A stretch of 64,000 bases of DNA. It comes from RYN-230 sp963851025 (GTDB taxonomy: Bacteria > Actinomycetota > Actinomycetes > Streptosporangiales > Streptosporangiaceae). Location of the stretch: assembly GCA_963851025.1 (NCBI GenBank), contig CAWKOA010000012.1, positions 124,001 through 188,000 on the forward strand, given 5' to 3'. The notes under the pieces were generated by a model that was not told the origin of the DNA, searched no databases, and saw only the letters and a program-made list of their open reading frames with translations. A program made the translations under genes and the position numbers. Every line of letters starts with the position of its first letter. Positions within the stretch are counted from its first letter, which is position 1. Of this stretch, positions 24,607-33,091 are shown piece after piece.

Positions 24607-24622
24607 ATACCCTGGGGGGTAT
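24607..24622. promoter_or_regulatory. CsoR/CstR-type operator, site 5
   Basis: ATACCCTGGGGGGTAT is followed at once by TGTTGACC, a possible -35 on the plus strand. It is placed to control the Cys-rich small gene at 24684 and the Fe-S/NrfD-molybdoenzyme operon. The 180 bases between sites 4 and 5 show no gene. Confidence 0.7.
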
Positions 24623-24683
24623 TGTTGACCAGCCAGGCATGAGCCCTGGTCCGGAGCGAGAGAACAAGTAAGGGTGGCGGGTT

Positions 24684-24848
24684 ATGTGCTCACCGGCAAA
24701 GTGCGGCCGTTGCGGCAAGACGACATGGCGAGGCTGCGGACGCCATGTGGATGCGGTCATGTCCCGCGTCCCGGCAAATGCCCGCTGCGACTGCCCGCCG
24801 CGCGAGTCGCGCTCCTCGCCCTTCAGCTTCCTGCGCCGGTCGCGCTGA
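24684..24848 (+). CDS. Small Cys-rich (zinc-ribbon-like) protein
   Basis: The product has 54 residues from ATG 24684 to TGA 24846-24848. It starts MCSPAKCGRCGKTTWRGCGR, then HVDAVMSRVPANARCDCP. The pattern C-x-x-C-G-K-T-T-W-x-G-C-G-x-H and C-x-C matches a widespread family of tiny actinobacterial proteins with a likely metal-binding knuckle. It sits between operator site 5 and the molybdoenzyme operon on the same strand, so it may be the first gene of that transcript. The role is unknown. It is easily missed because of its length. Confidence 0.75.
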   Translation: MCSPAKCGRCGKTTWRGCGRHVDAVMSRVPANARCDCPPRESRSSPFSFLRRSR

Positions 24849-24964
24849 TCGCGGGAGCGCCAAGGTGAGCTAGAGGTTCCCTGAGCCAGGGCATAAGCCT
24901 GGCTTAGGGGCCCCTCATGTTTTCGGTACTACGTCGGTCAGGCCGGCGATTCTACGGTCAGAGC

Positions 24965-26491
24965 ATGACCGTCTCGCCCGAGCAGCCCGAGCGGTGGGTA
25001 AAGCTGCTGGATCAGGACCGGTGCATCGGCTGCCACGCGTGCACGACCGCGTGCAAGAGCGAGAACGATGTGCCGCTCGGGGTGACCCGGACGTTCGTCA
25101 AATCCGTGGATGCCGGTGTGTTCCCCCAGGTCCGGCGGTCGTTCCAGGTGACCCGGTGCAACCAGTGCACGGACGCGCCGTGCGTGGCGGCGTGCCCGAC
25201 GGAGGCGATGTACCAGCGGCCGGACGGGATCGTCAACTTCGACAAGGACATCTGCATCGGCTGCAAGGCCTGCATGGCGGCGTGCCCTTATGACGCCATC
25301 TTCATCAATCCCGAGGACCACTCCGCGGAGAAGTGCAACTTGTGCGCGCACCGCCTGGACATCGGGCTGGAGCCGGCCTGCGTGACGGTCTGCCCGACCG
25401 GCGCCATCCTGGTCGGGGACCTGAACGATCCCTCCTCCGAGGTGGCCAGGGTCATCGCACGCGAGCCGGTGACCGTGCGCCGCCCGGAGAAGGAGACCCG
25501 GCCGGGCGTGTTCTACAAGGGCGCGGATCAGGTGACACTGGACCCGCTGGCGGCCCGCCGCCCGGAAGGCGGTCTCCTGGCCTGGGCCACCCAGGGTGGC
25601 GGCCCCGGGCATGTCCCGCCTGGCCATCCCGGCCGCCATAACTCCTCGGCGGCGGCGCTGCTGTCCTATGACATCCCGCACTTCGCGCCGTGGGGGTGGC
25701 GGGTCAGCCTCTACACCTGGACTAAGGGGATCGCCGCCGGCGCGTTGCTTGTCCCGCTGATCCTGGTGCTGGCCGGCCGGCTGGGCTGGAACGACCCGGT
25801 GGCCCGCTGGGCGGCACCCGGGCTGGCGCTGGGCTTCCTCGCCATCACCGGGGTCCTGCTGATCTGGGATCTCAAGCACCCGCTGCGCTTCTACCTGATC
25901 TTCACCCGGCATCACTGGCGGAGCTGGCTGGTGCGCGGGTCGTTCATCATCGCTGGCTACGGGGCCGCGGTCACTGTCTACCTGCTCGGATCACTGACCG
26001 GCTCCCTGCTCACCCGCCAGGTCGCCGCCGGGTTCGCCATGCCGCTGGCGATCGCCGCCGCCTGTTACACGGCGTACCTGTTCGCCCAGGCCAAGGCGCG
26101 TGACCTGTGGCAAAGTGCCCTGCTCGCACCGCACCTGGCGGTGCAGGCGGTTCTGGCCGGCGCGGCCGCCGCCCTGCCGTTCGCGGTGTGGCTGTCGCCG
26201 CACCGCGGTGTCGCCGGGGTGGAGGCCCTGCTCTGCGCCGCGGCCGCCGCGCACCTGCTCCTGGTGGCGGGGGAGATGACGCTCACCCATCCCACGGCCC
26301 ACGCCCATCTGGCGGCCGGGGCGATGACGCGGGGCCGCTACTCCCGGTTTTTCTGGCCCGGCGTCGTGCTGGTCGCCGCGGCGGTGGCCGCACCGTGGAT
26401 CGGGGCGGCCGCCGCCCCGCTCGCACTCGCCGGGCTGCTGGCCCACGAGCACGCGTACGTGCAGGCCGGCCAGTCCGTGCCGCTCGCCTGA
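24965..26491 (+). CDS. Fe-S electron-transfer subunit fused to NrfD-type membrane anchor (SoeB-SoeC-like)
   Basis: The protein has 508 residues. The first about 190 carry four [4Fe-4S] motifs: CIGCHACTTAC, CNQCTDAPCVAAC, CIGCKACMAAC and CNLC...CVTVC. This is the DmsB/SoeB ferredoxin-like subunit. From about residue 235 on are about eight membrane helices of the NrfD/DmsC/SoeC type (YTWTKGIAAGALLVPLILVL onward). The protein would pass electrons between the molybdoenzyme encoded 12 bases downstream and the quinone pool. The subunits are usually separate, so the fusion is notable. ATG 24965 fits the family N-terminus; ATG 24917 would add 16 residues. Confidence 0.9.
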   Translation: MTVSPEQPERWVKLLDQDRCIGCHACTTACKSENDVPLGVTRTFVKSVDAGVFPQVRRSFQVTRCNQCTDAPCVAACPTEAMYQRPDGIVNFDKDICIGCKACMAACPYDAIFINPEDHSAEKCNLCAHRLDIGLEPACVTVCPTGAILVGDLNDPSSEVARVIAREPVTVRRPEKETRPGVFYKGADQVTLDPLAARRPEGGLLAWATQGGGPGHVPPGHPGRHNSSAAALLSYDIPHFAPWGWRVSLYTWTKGIAAGALLVPLILVLAGRLGWNDPVARWAAPGLALGFLAITGVLLIWDLKHPLRFYLIFTRHHWRSWLVRGSFIIAGYGAAVTVYLLGSLTGSLLTRQVAAGFAMPLAIAAACYTAYLFAQAKARDLWQSALLAPHLAVQAVLAGAAAALPFAVWLSPHRGVAGVEALLCAAAAAHLLLVAGEMTLTHPTAHAHLAAGAMTRGRYSRFFWPGVVLVAAAVAAPWIGAAAAPLALAGLLAHEHAYVQAGQSVPLA

Positions 26492-26503
26492 GGGGAAAAG
26501 CAC

Positions 26504-29434
26504 ATGACCAAATCTCCGCAACGGGACCTCGACGCGCTCGGTGCCCTGGTCAAGGCGGACCGGGCCAGCGTGGAAGCCCGCGGGGAGACCTTCTACCAGG
26601 GGCCCAGCCAGGGCGTGCTGGCCGCGTTCCCGCCGAAGGAGCGGTGGGACGACTGGGTGGAACTGGACTCGCGGGCGTGGCCGAGGCGGGTCGAGCGGCA
26701 CTCGATGCTGGTGCCCACCACCTGCTTCAACTGCGAGTCCGCCTGCGGCCTGCTGGCCTACATCGACCCGGCCAGCCTGCAGGTCCGCAAGTTCGAGGGC
26801 AACCCCGAGCATCCCGGATCACGGGGCCGCAACTGCGCCAAGGGGCCGTCCACCATCAACCAGGTCACCGACCCCGACCGGATCTTGTACCCGCTCCGCC
26901 GGGCCGGGGCCCGCGGCGAGGGGAAATGGGAGCGGATCACCTGGGACGAGGCGCTCGACGCCCTGGCCGCCCGGCTCCGCACCGCGCTCACCGAGCAGCG
27001 GCACAACGAGATCATGGTCCATCTCGGCCGGCCGGGCGAGGATGGCTACACCGAGCGGGTGCTGGCCAGCTGGGGAGTGGACGGCCACAACTCGCACACC
27101 AACGTCTGCTCCAGCGGCGGGCGCACCGGCTTCCAGTTCTGGATGGGCATCGACCGGCCCAGCCCGGACCACGCCAACGCGAAGGTCATCTACCTGATCA
27201 GTGCCCACCTCGAAACGGGCCATTACTTCAACCCGCACGCCCAGCGGATCACCGAGGCCCGGGAGAACGGGGCCAAGGTCATCGTGCTGGACACCCGGCT
27301 GTCCAACACCGCCACCCACGCCGACTACTGGCTGTCCCCGCAGCCCGGCAGCGAGGCCGCGATCAACCTGGCCATCGCCAGCCACCTGATCCAGACCGGC
27401 CGCTACGACCGGGAATTCGTCCGCCGGTGGTGGAACTGGGCGGAATACCTCACCGAATGCCACCCGGGCCAGCCGGTGACCTTCGAGGCGTTCGAGGAGA
27501 TCCTCGCCGGGCTGTACGCCGGGTTCACCTTCGAGTTCGCCGCGGCGGAGTCCGGGATCGACGCCGCGGTGCTGGCGGAGGTCGCCGAGGTGGTCGCCGG
27601 CGCGGGGACCCGCTTTTCCTGCCACTCGTGGCGCTCGGCGGCCGCGGGCAACCTCGGGGGCTGGCAGGTCTCCCGGACCCTGTTCCTGATTTCCGCCCTG
27701 CTCGGCGCCGTCGCCACCGAGGGCGGCACGTTCCCCAACGCGTGGAACAAGTTCGTGCCGCGCCCCATCCATGTGCCGCCGCACCCGGGTGTGTGGCAGG
27801 AACTGTCGTGGCCGCTGGAGTTCCCCCTCGCCCAGAACGAGATGTCGTTCCTGCTCCCGCATTTCCTGAAGGAGGGCCGGGGCCGGCTGGACACCTATTT
27901 CATCCGGGTCTACAACCCGGTGTGGACCAACCCGGACGGGCTGTCCTGGATGGAGGTCCTCACCGACCCCGGCAAGGTCGGCTGTTTCGTCGCGCTCACT
28001 CCCACCTGGAACGAGTCGGCGTACTTCGCGGACTACGTGCTGCCCATGGGGCACGGTTCGGAGCGGCACGACACCCATTCCTATGAGCAGTACGACGGCC
28101 AGTGGGTTGGTTTCCGCCAGCCGGTGCTGCGGGCCGCCCGGGAACGGCTCGGCGAGACAATCACCGACACCCGGCAGGTCAACCCCGGGGAGGTCTGGGA
28201 GGAGAACGAGTTCTGGATCGAGCTGTCCTGGCGCATCGACCCGGACGGTGCTCTCGGCATCCGCCAGTACCACGAATCGCGGGCCCGGCCGGGAGAGAAG
28301 CTCACGGTGGACGAGTACTACGGGTGGATGTTCGAGCACTCCGTTCCCGGGCTCCCCGAGCGGGCCGCGGCCGAGGGCCTGACCCCGCTGCAGTGGATGC
28401 GCCGCTACGGCGCGTTCGAGATCACCAAGGGCGGCGGGGCCCTGCACGAGCAACCGGTACCAGCCGCCGAACTCAGCGGCACCCGGATCACGCCGACCGG
28501 CCGTGTCTACACGGCCACCCCCAAGCCGGACAGCCCCAACGTCGTCCCGTCCGGTGCTCCTGAGCCAGACGACGCGGGCCGGCGCCCGGCCGGGGTGCAG
28601 ATCGACGGAGTGATCCGGCGGGGCTTCCCGACGCCGTCGGGCAGGCTGGAGTTCTGGTCCTCGACTCTCGCGGCCTGGGGCTGGCCGGAGCATGCGCTGC
28701 CCGGGTACATCCGCAGCCACGTGCACCCGGACAATCTGGCCGAAGACCAGCTGGTGCTGCTGTCCACCTTCCGGCTGCCCACCCAGATCCACACCCGCTC
28801 CGCGAATTCCAAGTGGCTCGACGAGCTGGCGCACACCAACCCGGTGTGGATCCACCCATCGGACGCGGCGCGGCTTGGCGTTCGCCGGACCGGCGATCTG
28901 GTCAGGGTGGAAACCGAGATCGGTTACTTCGTCGCGAAAGCGTGGCTGACGGAGGGCATCCGGCCTGGTGTCGTCGCCTGCAGCCACCACATGGGCCGCT
29001 GGAAGCTGACCGGCCATCCGGTCAATTCCGGCGGGATGATGGCCACCGTCGACCTGCGGCGCGAGGACGATGGCTGGGCCATGCGCCGTCAGGCCCCGGT
29101 CAGGCCGTATGAGTCGGCCGACCCGGACACGGCCCGGATCTGGTGGAGCGACACCGGTGTCCACCAGAACCTCACCTTCAGCGTCCATCCCGACCCGATC
29201 TCCGGCATGCACTGCTGGCACCAGGCGGTCCGGGTGTGCCCCGCCGCAGCCGGCGACGCGGCCGGGGACATCTGCGTGGACACCGCCCGGGCAGGCGAGG
29301 TGTACCAGGAGTGGATGGCCGCGACCCGGCCGGCGGGCTCCGTGTCGCCCGACGGCCGGCGCCGGCCAGGGTGGCTGATGCGCCCCCTCAAACCGTCGGC
29401 GGACGCGTTCGCCCTCCCGCGGATCCCGACATGA
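26504..29434 (+). CDS. Molybdopterin (DMSO-reductase-family) oxidoreductase, SoeA-like sulfite dehydrogenase candidate
   Basis: The protein has 976 residues. An N-terminal [4Fe-4S] site uses Cys74, Cys77, Cys81 and Cys111 (CFNCESAC...NCAKG). The Mo-bis-PGD domains follow, with Cys202 (HTNVCSSGGRTGF) as the probable Mo ligand. The C-terminal beta-barrel has LVLLSTFRLPTQIHTRSANS. There is no twin-arginine signal, so it faces the cytoplasm, as does SoeABC sulfite dehydrogenase and unlike most DMSO or polysulfide reductases. It follows its Fe-S/NrfD partner by 12 bases and overlaps the TorD-like gene (ATGA). With persulfide dioxygenases nearby, sulfite is the favoured substrate; polysulfide, thiosulfate or tetrathionate remain possible. 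Confidence 0.85.
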   Translation: MTKSPQRDLDALGALVKADRASVEARGETFYQGPSQGVLAAFPPKERWDDWVELDSRAWPRRVERHSMLVPTTCFNCESACGLLAYIDPASLQVRKFEGNPEHPGSRGRNCAKGPSTINQVTDPDRILYPLRRAGARGEGKWERITWDEALDALAARLRTALTEQRHNEIMVHLGRPGEDGYTERVLASWGVDGHNSHTNVCSSGGRTGFQFWMGIDRPSPDHANAKVIYLISAHLETGHYFNPHAQRITEARENGAKVIVLDTRLSNTATHADYWLSPQPGSEAAINLAIASHLIQTGRYDREFVRRWWNWAEYLTECHPGQPVTFEAFEEILAGLYAGFTFEFAAAESGIDAAVLAEVAEVVAGAGTRFSCHSWRSAAAGNLGGWQVSRTLFLISALLGAVATEGGTFPNAWNKFVPRPIHVPPHPGVWQELSWPLEFPLAQNEMSFLLPHFLKEGRGRLDTYFIRVYNPVWTNPDGLSWMEVLTDPGKVGCFVALTPTWNESAYFADYVLPMGHGSERHDTHSYEQYDGQWVGFRQPVLRAARERLGETITDTRQVNPGEVWEENEFWIELSWRIDPDGALGIRQYHESRARPGEKLTVDEYYGWMFEHSVPGLPERAAAEGLTPLQWMRRYGAFEITKGGGALHEQPVPAAELSGTRITPTGRVYTATPKPDSPNVVPSGAPEPDDAGRRPAGVQIDGVIRRGFPTPSGRLEFWSSTLAAWGWPEHALPGYIRSHVHPDNLAEDQLVLLSTFRLPTQIHTRSANSKWLDELAHTNPVWIHPSDAARLGVRRTGDLVRVETEIGYFVAKAWLTEGIRPGVVACSHHMGRWKLTGHPVNSGGMMATVDLRREDDGWAMRRQAPVRPYESADPDTARIWWSDTGVHQNLTFSVHPDPISGMHCWHQAVRVCPAAAGDAAGDICVDTARAGEVYQEWMAATRPAGSVSPDGRRRPGWLMRPLKPSADAFALPRIPT

Positions 29435-30411
29435 CCAGCACCCGCACGCCGGCCGGTAACGGTGGCGGGCCGGGGGAGGGACGGTGGGAGCTGCTGCGGG
29501 CCCTCGGCGCACTCGCGCTCGGGCCGCCCGCGGCCACCGGCCGCGCCGCCGCCGCCCTCGGGCTGCCGGCCTGGACCGCCGCCGAGTACACCGGCCTCTT
29601 CGTGCTGTCCCTGCCGCCCTACGCCTCCATTCACCTCGGTGGTGAAGGCAAGCTGGGCGGCGAGGGCGCTGATCGTATCGAGGGCGTGTGGCGGGCGCTG
29701 GGCCTCATCCCGCCCAGCGACGCGGATCATCTCGGCGTCGTTCTCGCGCTCTACGCCGAGCTCGGCGAGGCCGCCCAGGGCGCGCGGGCCCGGCGGACCC
29801 GCGAGCGTCTCGACCACATCCGGACCGCAGTGCTTTGGGAGCACCTGTGGTCCTGGGTGCCCGGCTACCTGGACGCCGCCGGCGAGCAGGAAACCCGCGC
29901 CCGGCCGTGGGCCCGGCTGCTGCTGCGGGCGCTGTCACGCGAGGCGGCCACGAGCACGCCCGCCAGCTCCCTGCCGCTGGCATTGCGGACAGCCCCCGCA
30001 GGCATCAGCGCGGATGCCTCACGCGGTGAGCTGCTGGATGCGCTGTCGGTGCCGGTGCGGACCGGATTCATCCTGGCCTACCCCGATCTGGCCGCCGCCG
30101 CCGGCCACCTGGGCCTGGGCCTGCGCCGCGGCGAGCGGCGCTTCGCGCTGAAGGCGATGCTGGAGCAAGATGCCGCGGCGACGCTGGGCTGGCTCGCCGG
30201 GCACGCCGCAGCGTGGTCCCGGCGGCACGCCCGCCGGCCTGCCGTGCCCGCGGACCCGCGGGTCTGGTGGATGCAGCGGTCCGCCGCCACTGCCAGCACG
30301 CTGCGGGACCTTGGCGGGCGGGCCCGGCAGGCCGTGGACGCCGATAGCCGGGACCTAGCGGCGAGGTCACCCCGAACTGCTGAGGCCCCCATAAGCACCC
30401 GTTGGGGGTGA
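29431..30411 (+). CDS. TorD/DmsD-family molybdoenzyme maturation chaperone
   Basis: The protein has 326 residues. The helical core resembles TorD/DmsD/NarJ chaperones: AAEYTGLFVLSLPPYASIHL, then a glycine-rich loop and WRALGLIPPSDADHLGVVLA, where 'pDHl...L.l' is the family hallmark. The C-terminal half is a long helical extension with W-rich elements. These proteins hold the apo-catalytic subunit while the molybdenum cofactor is inserted. ATG 29431 overlaps the stop of the molybdoenzyme gene, so it is dedicated to that enzyme. It is longer than classical TorD (about 200 residues). Confidence 0.85.
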   Translation: MTSTRTPAGNGGGPGEGRWELLRALGALALGPPAATGRAAAALGLPAWTAAEYTGLFVLSLPPYASIHLGGEGKLGGEGADRIEGVWRALGLIPPSDADHLGVVLALYAELGEAAQGARARRTRERLDHIRTAVLWEHLWSWVPGYLDAAGEQETRARPWARLLLRALSREAATSTPASSLPLALRTAPAGISADASRGELLDALSVPVRTGFILAYPDLAAAAGHLGLGLRRGERRFALKAMLEQDAAATLGWLAGHAAAWSRRHARRPAVPADPRVWWMQRSAATASTLRDLGGRARQAVDADSRDLAARSPRTAEAPISTRWG

Positions 30412-30484
30412 CCAGCCCAGCGGCCGCCCTGCATCCCCTCTGCCGCGGCCCGCGGTCCGGCGTTGCTGAAGCTAGCCTGGGGCC

Positions 30485-31381
30485 ATGCTGCCGCCGTCCA
30501 CGCCTGACCTCATTGCCCTGGATCTGCTCGATTCGATCGCGGAACTAGGCAGCCTGGGCCAGGCGGCCAGCCGTCACCGGATGTCGCAGCCCGCGGTCAG
30601 CATGAGGATGAGCCAGCTGGAGCGCAGGCTGGGTGTCGTCCTGCTGCGGCGGGGCCCGGCCGGGACACGGCTCACGCCCGCTGGCCAGCGGGTAGCCGCC
30701 CTGGGCCGGCGGGTCCTCAGTGAGGCAGAGGCGATGATGGCCGGGGTGGCGGCGGTGGTGGCCGAGGAGAGCTCGCACCTGCGGGTCGCGGCTTCGCTCA
30801 CGGTGGCTGAGCATCTGCTCCCGGGCTGGCTCGCCGCGCTGCATCGCGAATCCCCCGAGGTGATCCTCGCCGTGGAGGTGACCAACTCAGCGAAGGTGCT
30901 GGCCCGGGTCCGGGACGGCCGCGCTGATGTCGGGTTCGTGGAAGGGCACGAGACCGGGCTGGACGGGATGACGACGGTCGTGGTCCGCAGCGACCACCTG
31001 GTGGTCGTGGTGGACCCGGCGCACCACTGGGCCGAGCGGCAATCCCCGGTGGCGGGCCCGGAGCTGGCGGCCGCTGAGCTGATCGTCCGCGAGCCCGGGT
31101 CGGGGACCCGGGAGGTCCTGGAGGATGCGCTGGGCGCGTGCGGCGGGCTGCGTTCCCGGCTGGAGCTGGGCTCGACCGCGGCGATCCTGGCCGCCGCCCG
31201 CCGGGGCGAGGGCCCCGCAGTGCTGAGCGCCCTGGCCGTCGCGGCAGATCTGGATACCGGCCGTCTGGTCGCGGTGCGCACCGAGGGTATTTCCCTGACC
31301 CGGTCGCTCCGGGCGGTATGGCTGGAGGCCCAGCCGCTGGCGCCGCTGGCCAGGCGCCTGCTCAACGTCGCCGTGTCCTGA
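30485..31381 (+). CDS. LysR-family transcriptional regulator
   Basis: The protein has 298 residues. The N-terminal winged helix (LLDSIAELGSLGQAASRHRM, then SQPAVSMRMSQLERRLGVVL) and LRRGPAGTRLTPAG are canonical. The effector domain (HLRVAASLTVAEHLLPGWLA onward) is of the CysB/YeiE/CbbR kind. It lies directly after the molybdoenzyme operon and before an MFS gene on the same strand. A 15-base LysR-type palindrome sits between it and the MFS gene. It may respond to a sulfur or nitrogen metabolite; that is inference from context. Confidence 0.9.
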   Translation: MLPPSTPDLIALDLLDSIAELGSLGQAASRHRMSQPAVSMRMSQLERRLGVVLLRRGPAGTRLTPAGQRVAALGRRVLSEAEAMMAGVAAVVAEESSHLRVAASLTVAEHLLPGWLAALHRESPEVILAVEVTNSAKVLARVRDGRADVGFVEGHETGLDGMTTVVVRSDHLVVVVDPAHHWAERQSPVAGPELAAAELIVREPGSGTREVLEDALGACGGLRSRLELGSTAAILAAARRGEGPAVLSALAVAADLDTGRLVAVRTEGISLTRSLRAVWLEAQPLAPLARRLLNVAVS

Positions 31382-31423
31382 CCGGCCTGCTCCCTGGCGG
31401 CCGTCGGTGTCCGCCGCCTGGCG

Positions 31424-31438
31424 ATAAGCGAGCCTTAT
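31424..31438. promoter_or_regulatory. LysR-type operator palindrome
   Basis: ATAAGCGAGCCTTAT has arms ATAAG/CTTAT separated by five bases, which is the T-N11-A architecture of LysR-family sites. It lies 43 bases after the LysR stop and about 130 bases before the MFS start, so it may control the MFS gene. Confidence 0.55.
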
Positions 31439-31570
31439 GGGTTCCCAAGCAATCACCGGCTAGGCCGCCTGGGTGGCCGGCCTTAGCGTCAGAAACGTGA
31501 TGATCCCAGGACTCCCTGCAGGTCTGCCGGGGCCAGGGAGGCGGCGCGGCCGGTGCGAGAACACGGCCGG

Positions 31571-33052
31571 ATGACATCCCCGGCCAGGACGGCGCGGGAA
31601 TTGCGCCGCGGACTGTCCCGGCTGGTGGTCGAGCCCCGCCGGCCCGAGGCGGTCCGCAACTGGCCGGGAGCTCACTGGCTGGTGGTCGCGACCGTGTGTA
31701 TCGGCGCCTTCATGGGCCAGTTCGACGCCAGCATCGTCATCCTGGCGTTTCCCACCCTGAGACACGATTTCGGCGCCTCGCTCGCCGACGTGCAGTGGGT
31801 TGGCCAGGCCTACCTGCTGGTCCTGATCGGGCTCCTGCCCGCGGTGGGGCGCTACGCCGACATGTTCGGCCGCAAACTCCTCTACACCTACGGTTTCGTG
31901 ATCTTCGTGCTCGGATCTGCCTTGTGCGGATTCGCTCCCAGCCTGCCCGCCCTCATCGGCTTCCGGGCACTGCAGGGTGTCGGGGCGGCCATGTTCCAGG
32001 CCAACAGCGTCGCGATCATCGCGGGCGCCATCCCCCGGCACAACCTGGGCCGGGCGATCGGCATCCAGGGCGCGGCGCAGGCCCTCGGCCTGGCCCTGGG
32101 CCCGGCGGCCGGCGGGCTGCTCATCGCGCTCGGCGGCTGGCGGCTGATCTTCTTCGTCAACGTGCCCATCGGCCTGGCCGGGACCGTCCTGGCCTGGCTG
32201 CTCATCCCCCGGAGCCGCAACCTGGCCCGCCGCCGCCCCTTCGACTGGGTCGGCCTCGGCGTCTTCCTCCCGGCCGTATCCGCGCTGCTCCTCGCCGTGT
32301 CCTACGGCAACCGGTACGGCTGGTCGTCCCCGCTGATCCTCGGGTTCCTGGGGGCCAGCGGTGTGCTGCTGGCCGTGTTCCTGCTGCGGGAGACAAAGAC
32401 CGGCGCACCCATGATCGACCTCAGCCTGTTCAGGCGGATCCCCTTCAGTGCCGGGATCGCCAGCGGGCTGCTGTCGTACCTCGTGCTCTTCGGCACCCTC
32501 ACGGTCGTGCCGTTCTTCCTGGAGATCGCGCAGCATCAGCCGCCGGGCGTGGCGGGCCTGCAGCTTCTGGTGCTGCCCCTGGGCCTGGCGATCACCGCCC
32601 CGTTCGCCGGGCGGCTGGCTGACCGGATCGGTGCCCGGCCGCTCACCACCGGCGGCATGATGGCCGCCGCCGCGGCGCTCGCCATCAGCCCCGTCATCAA
32701 AGATCACCCGGGACTGTTTCTTGGGGCCCTGGCCGTGACGGGTATCGGGCTGGGTGCTTTCACCCCGCCGAACAACGCGGCCATCATGGGGGCCGCGCCC
32801 GCTCACCAGTCAGGCATGGCCAGCGGGGTCCTCAACATGACGCGGGGGCTGGGTACCTCCCTCGGCCTGGCCCTGGCCGGCCTGGCTTACACCATCGGTG
32901 CTGGCAGCGGTGAAGCTACCGCCCGCGGAGCGGAGGCCGGGTATGACGTGGCGGCGCTCTTCCTCGCCGCCGCCGCCACCCTCGCCGCGCTCATCGCAGC
33001 CTTGCGCGGCCGGTCCCCGCTCAGCCACGACCCATCGCTGACCGCTGAGTAG
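31571..33052 (+). CDS. MFS transporter, DHA2 (14-TM) family
   Basis: Translation from ATG 31571 gives 493 residues with about 14 hydrophobic helices. VATVCIGAFMGQFDASIVIL (TM1 with the D-x-S-I-V motif), GRYADMFGRKLL (motif A) and LGLALGPAAGGLLIALGGWR (motif C-like) are typical of EmrB/QacA-type exporters. GTG 31553 is an in-frame alternative. The gene follows the LysR regulator and its probable operator. A link to sulfur compounds is suggested only by location. The substrate is unknown. Confidence 0.87.
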   Translation: MTSPARTARELRRGLSRLVVEPRRPEAVRNWPGAHWLVVATVCIGAFMGQFDASIVILAFPTLRHDFGASLADVQWVGQAYLLVLIGLLPAVGRYADMFGRKLLYTYGFVIFVLGSALCGFAPSLPALIGFRALQGVGAAMFQANSVAIIAGAIPRHNLGRAIGIQGAAQALGLALGPAAGGLLIALGGWRLIFFVNVPIGLAGTVLAWLLIPRSRNLARRRPFDWVGLGVFLPAVSALLLAVSYGNRYGWSSPLILGFLGASGVLLAVFLLRETKTGAPMIDLSLFRRIPFSAGIASGLLSYLVLFGTLTVVPFFLEIAQHQPPGVAGLQLLVLPLGLAITAPFAGRLADRIGARPLTTGGMMAAAAALAISPVIKDHPGLFLGALAVTGIGLGAFTPPNNAAIMGAAPAHQSGMASGVLNMTRGLGTSLGLALAGLAYTIGAGSGEATARGAEAGYDVAALFLAAAATLAALIAALRGRSPLSHDPSLTAE

Positions 33053-33091
33053 GATCGGCCACCGCTGAGACAGGGGCCCGGGTGGTGACGC

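Noticed and set aside
26819..29512. 897-residue minus-strand open frame opposite the molybdoenzyme gene
   Set aside because: No domain and shadow-type composition; the plus-strand frame has all cofactor motifs.
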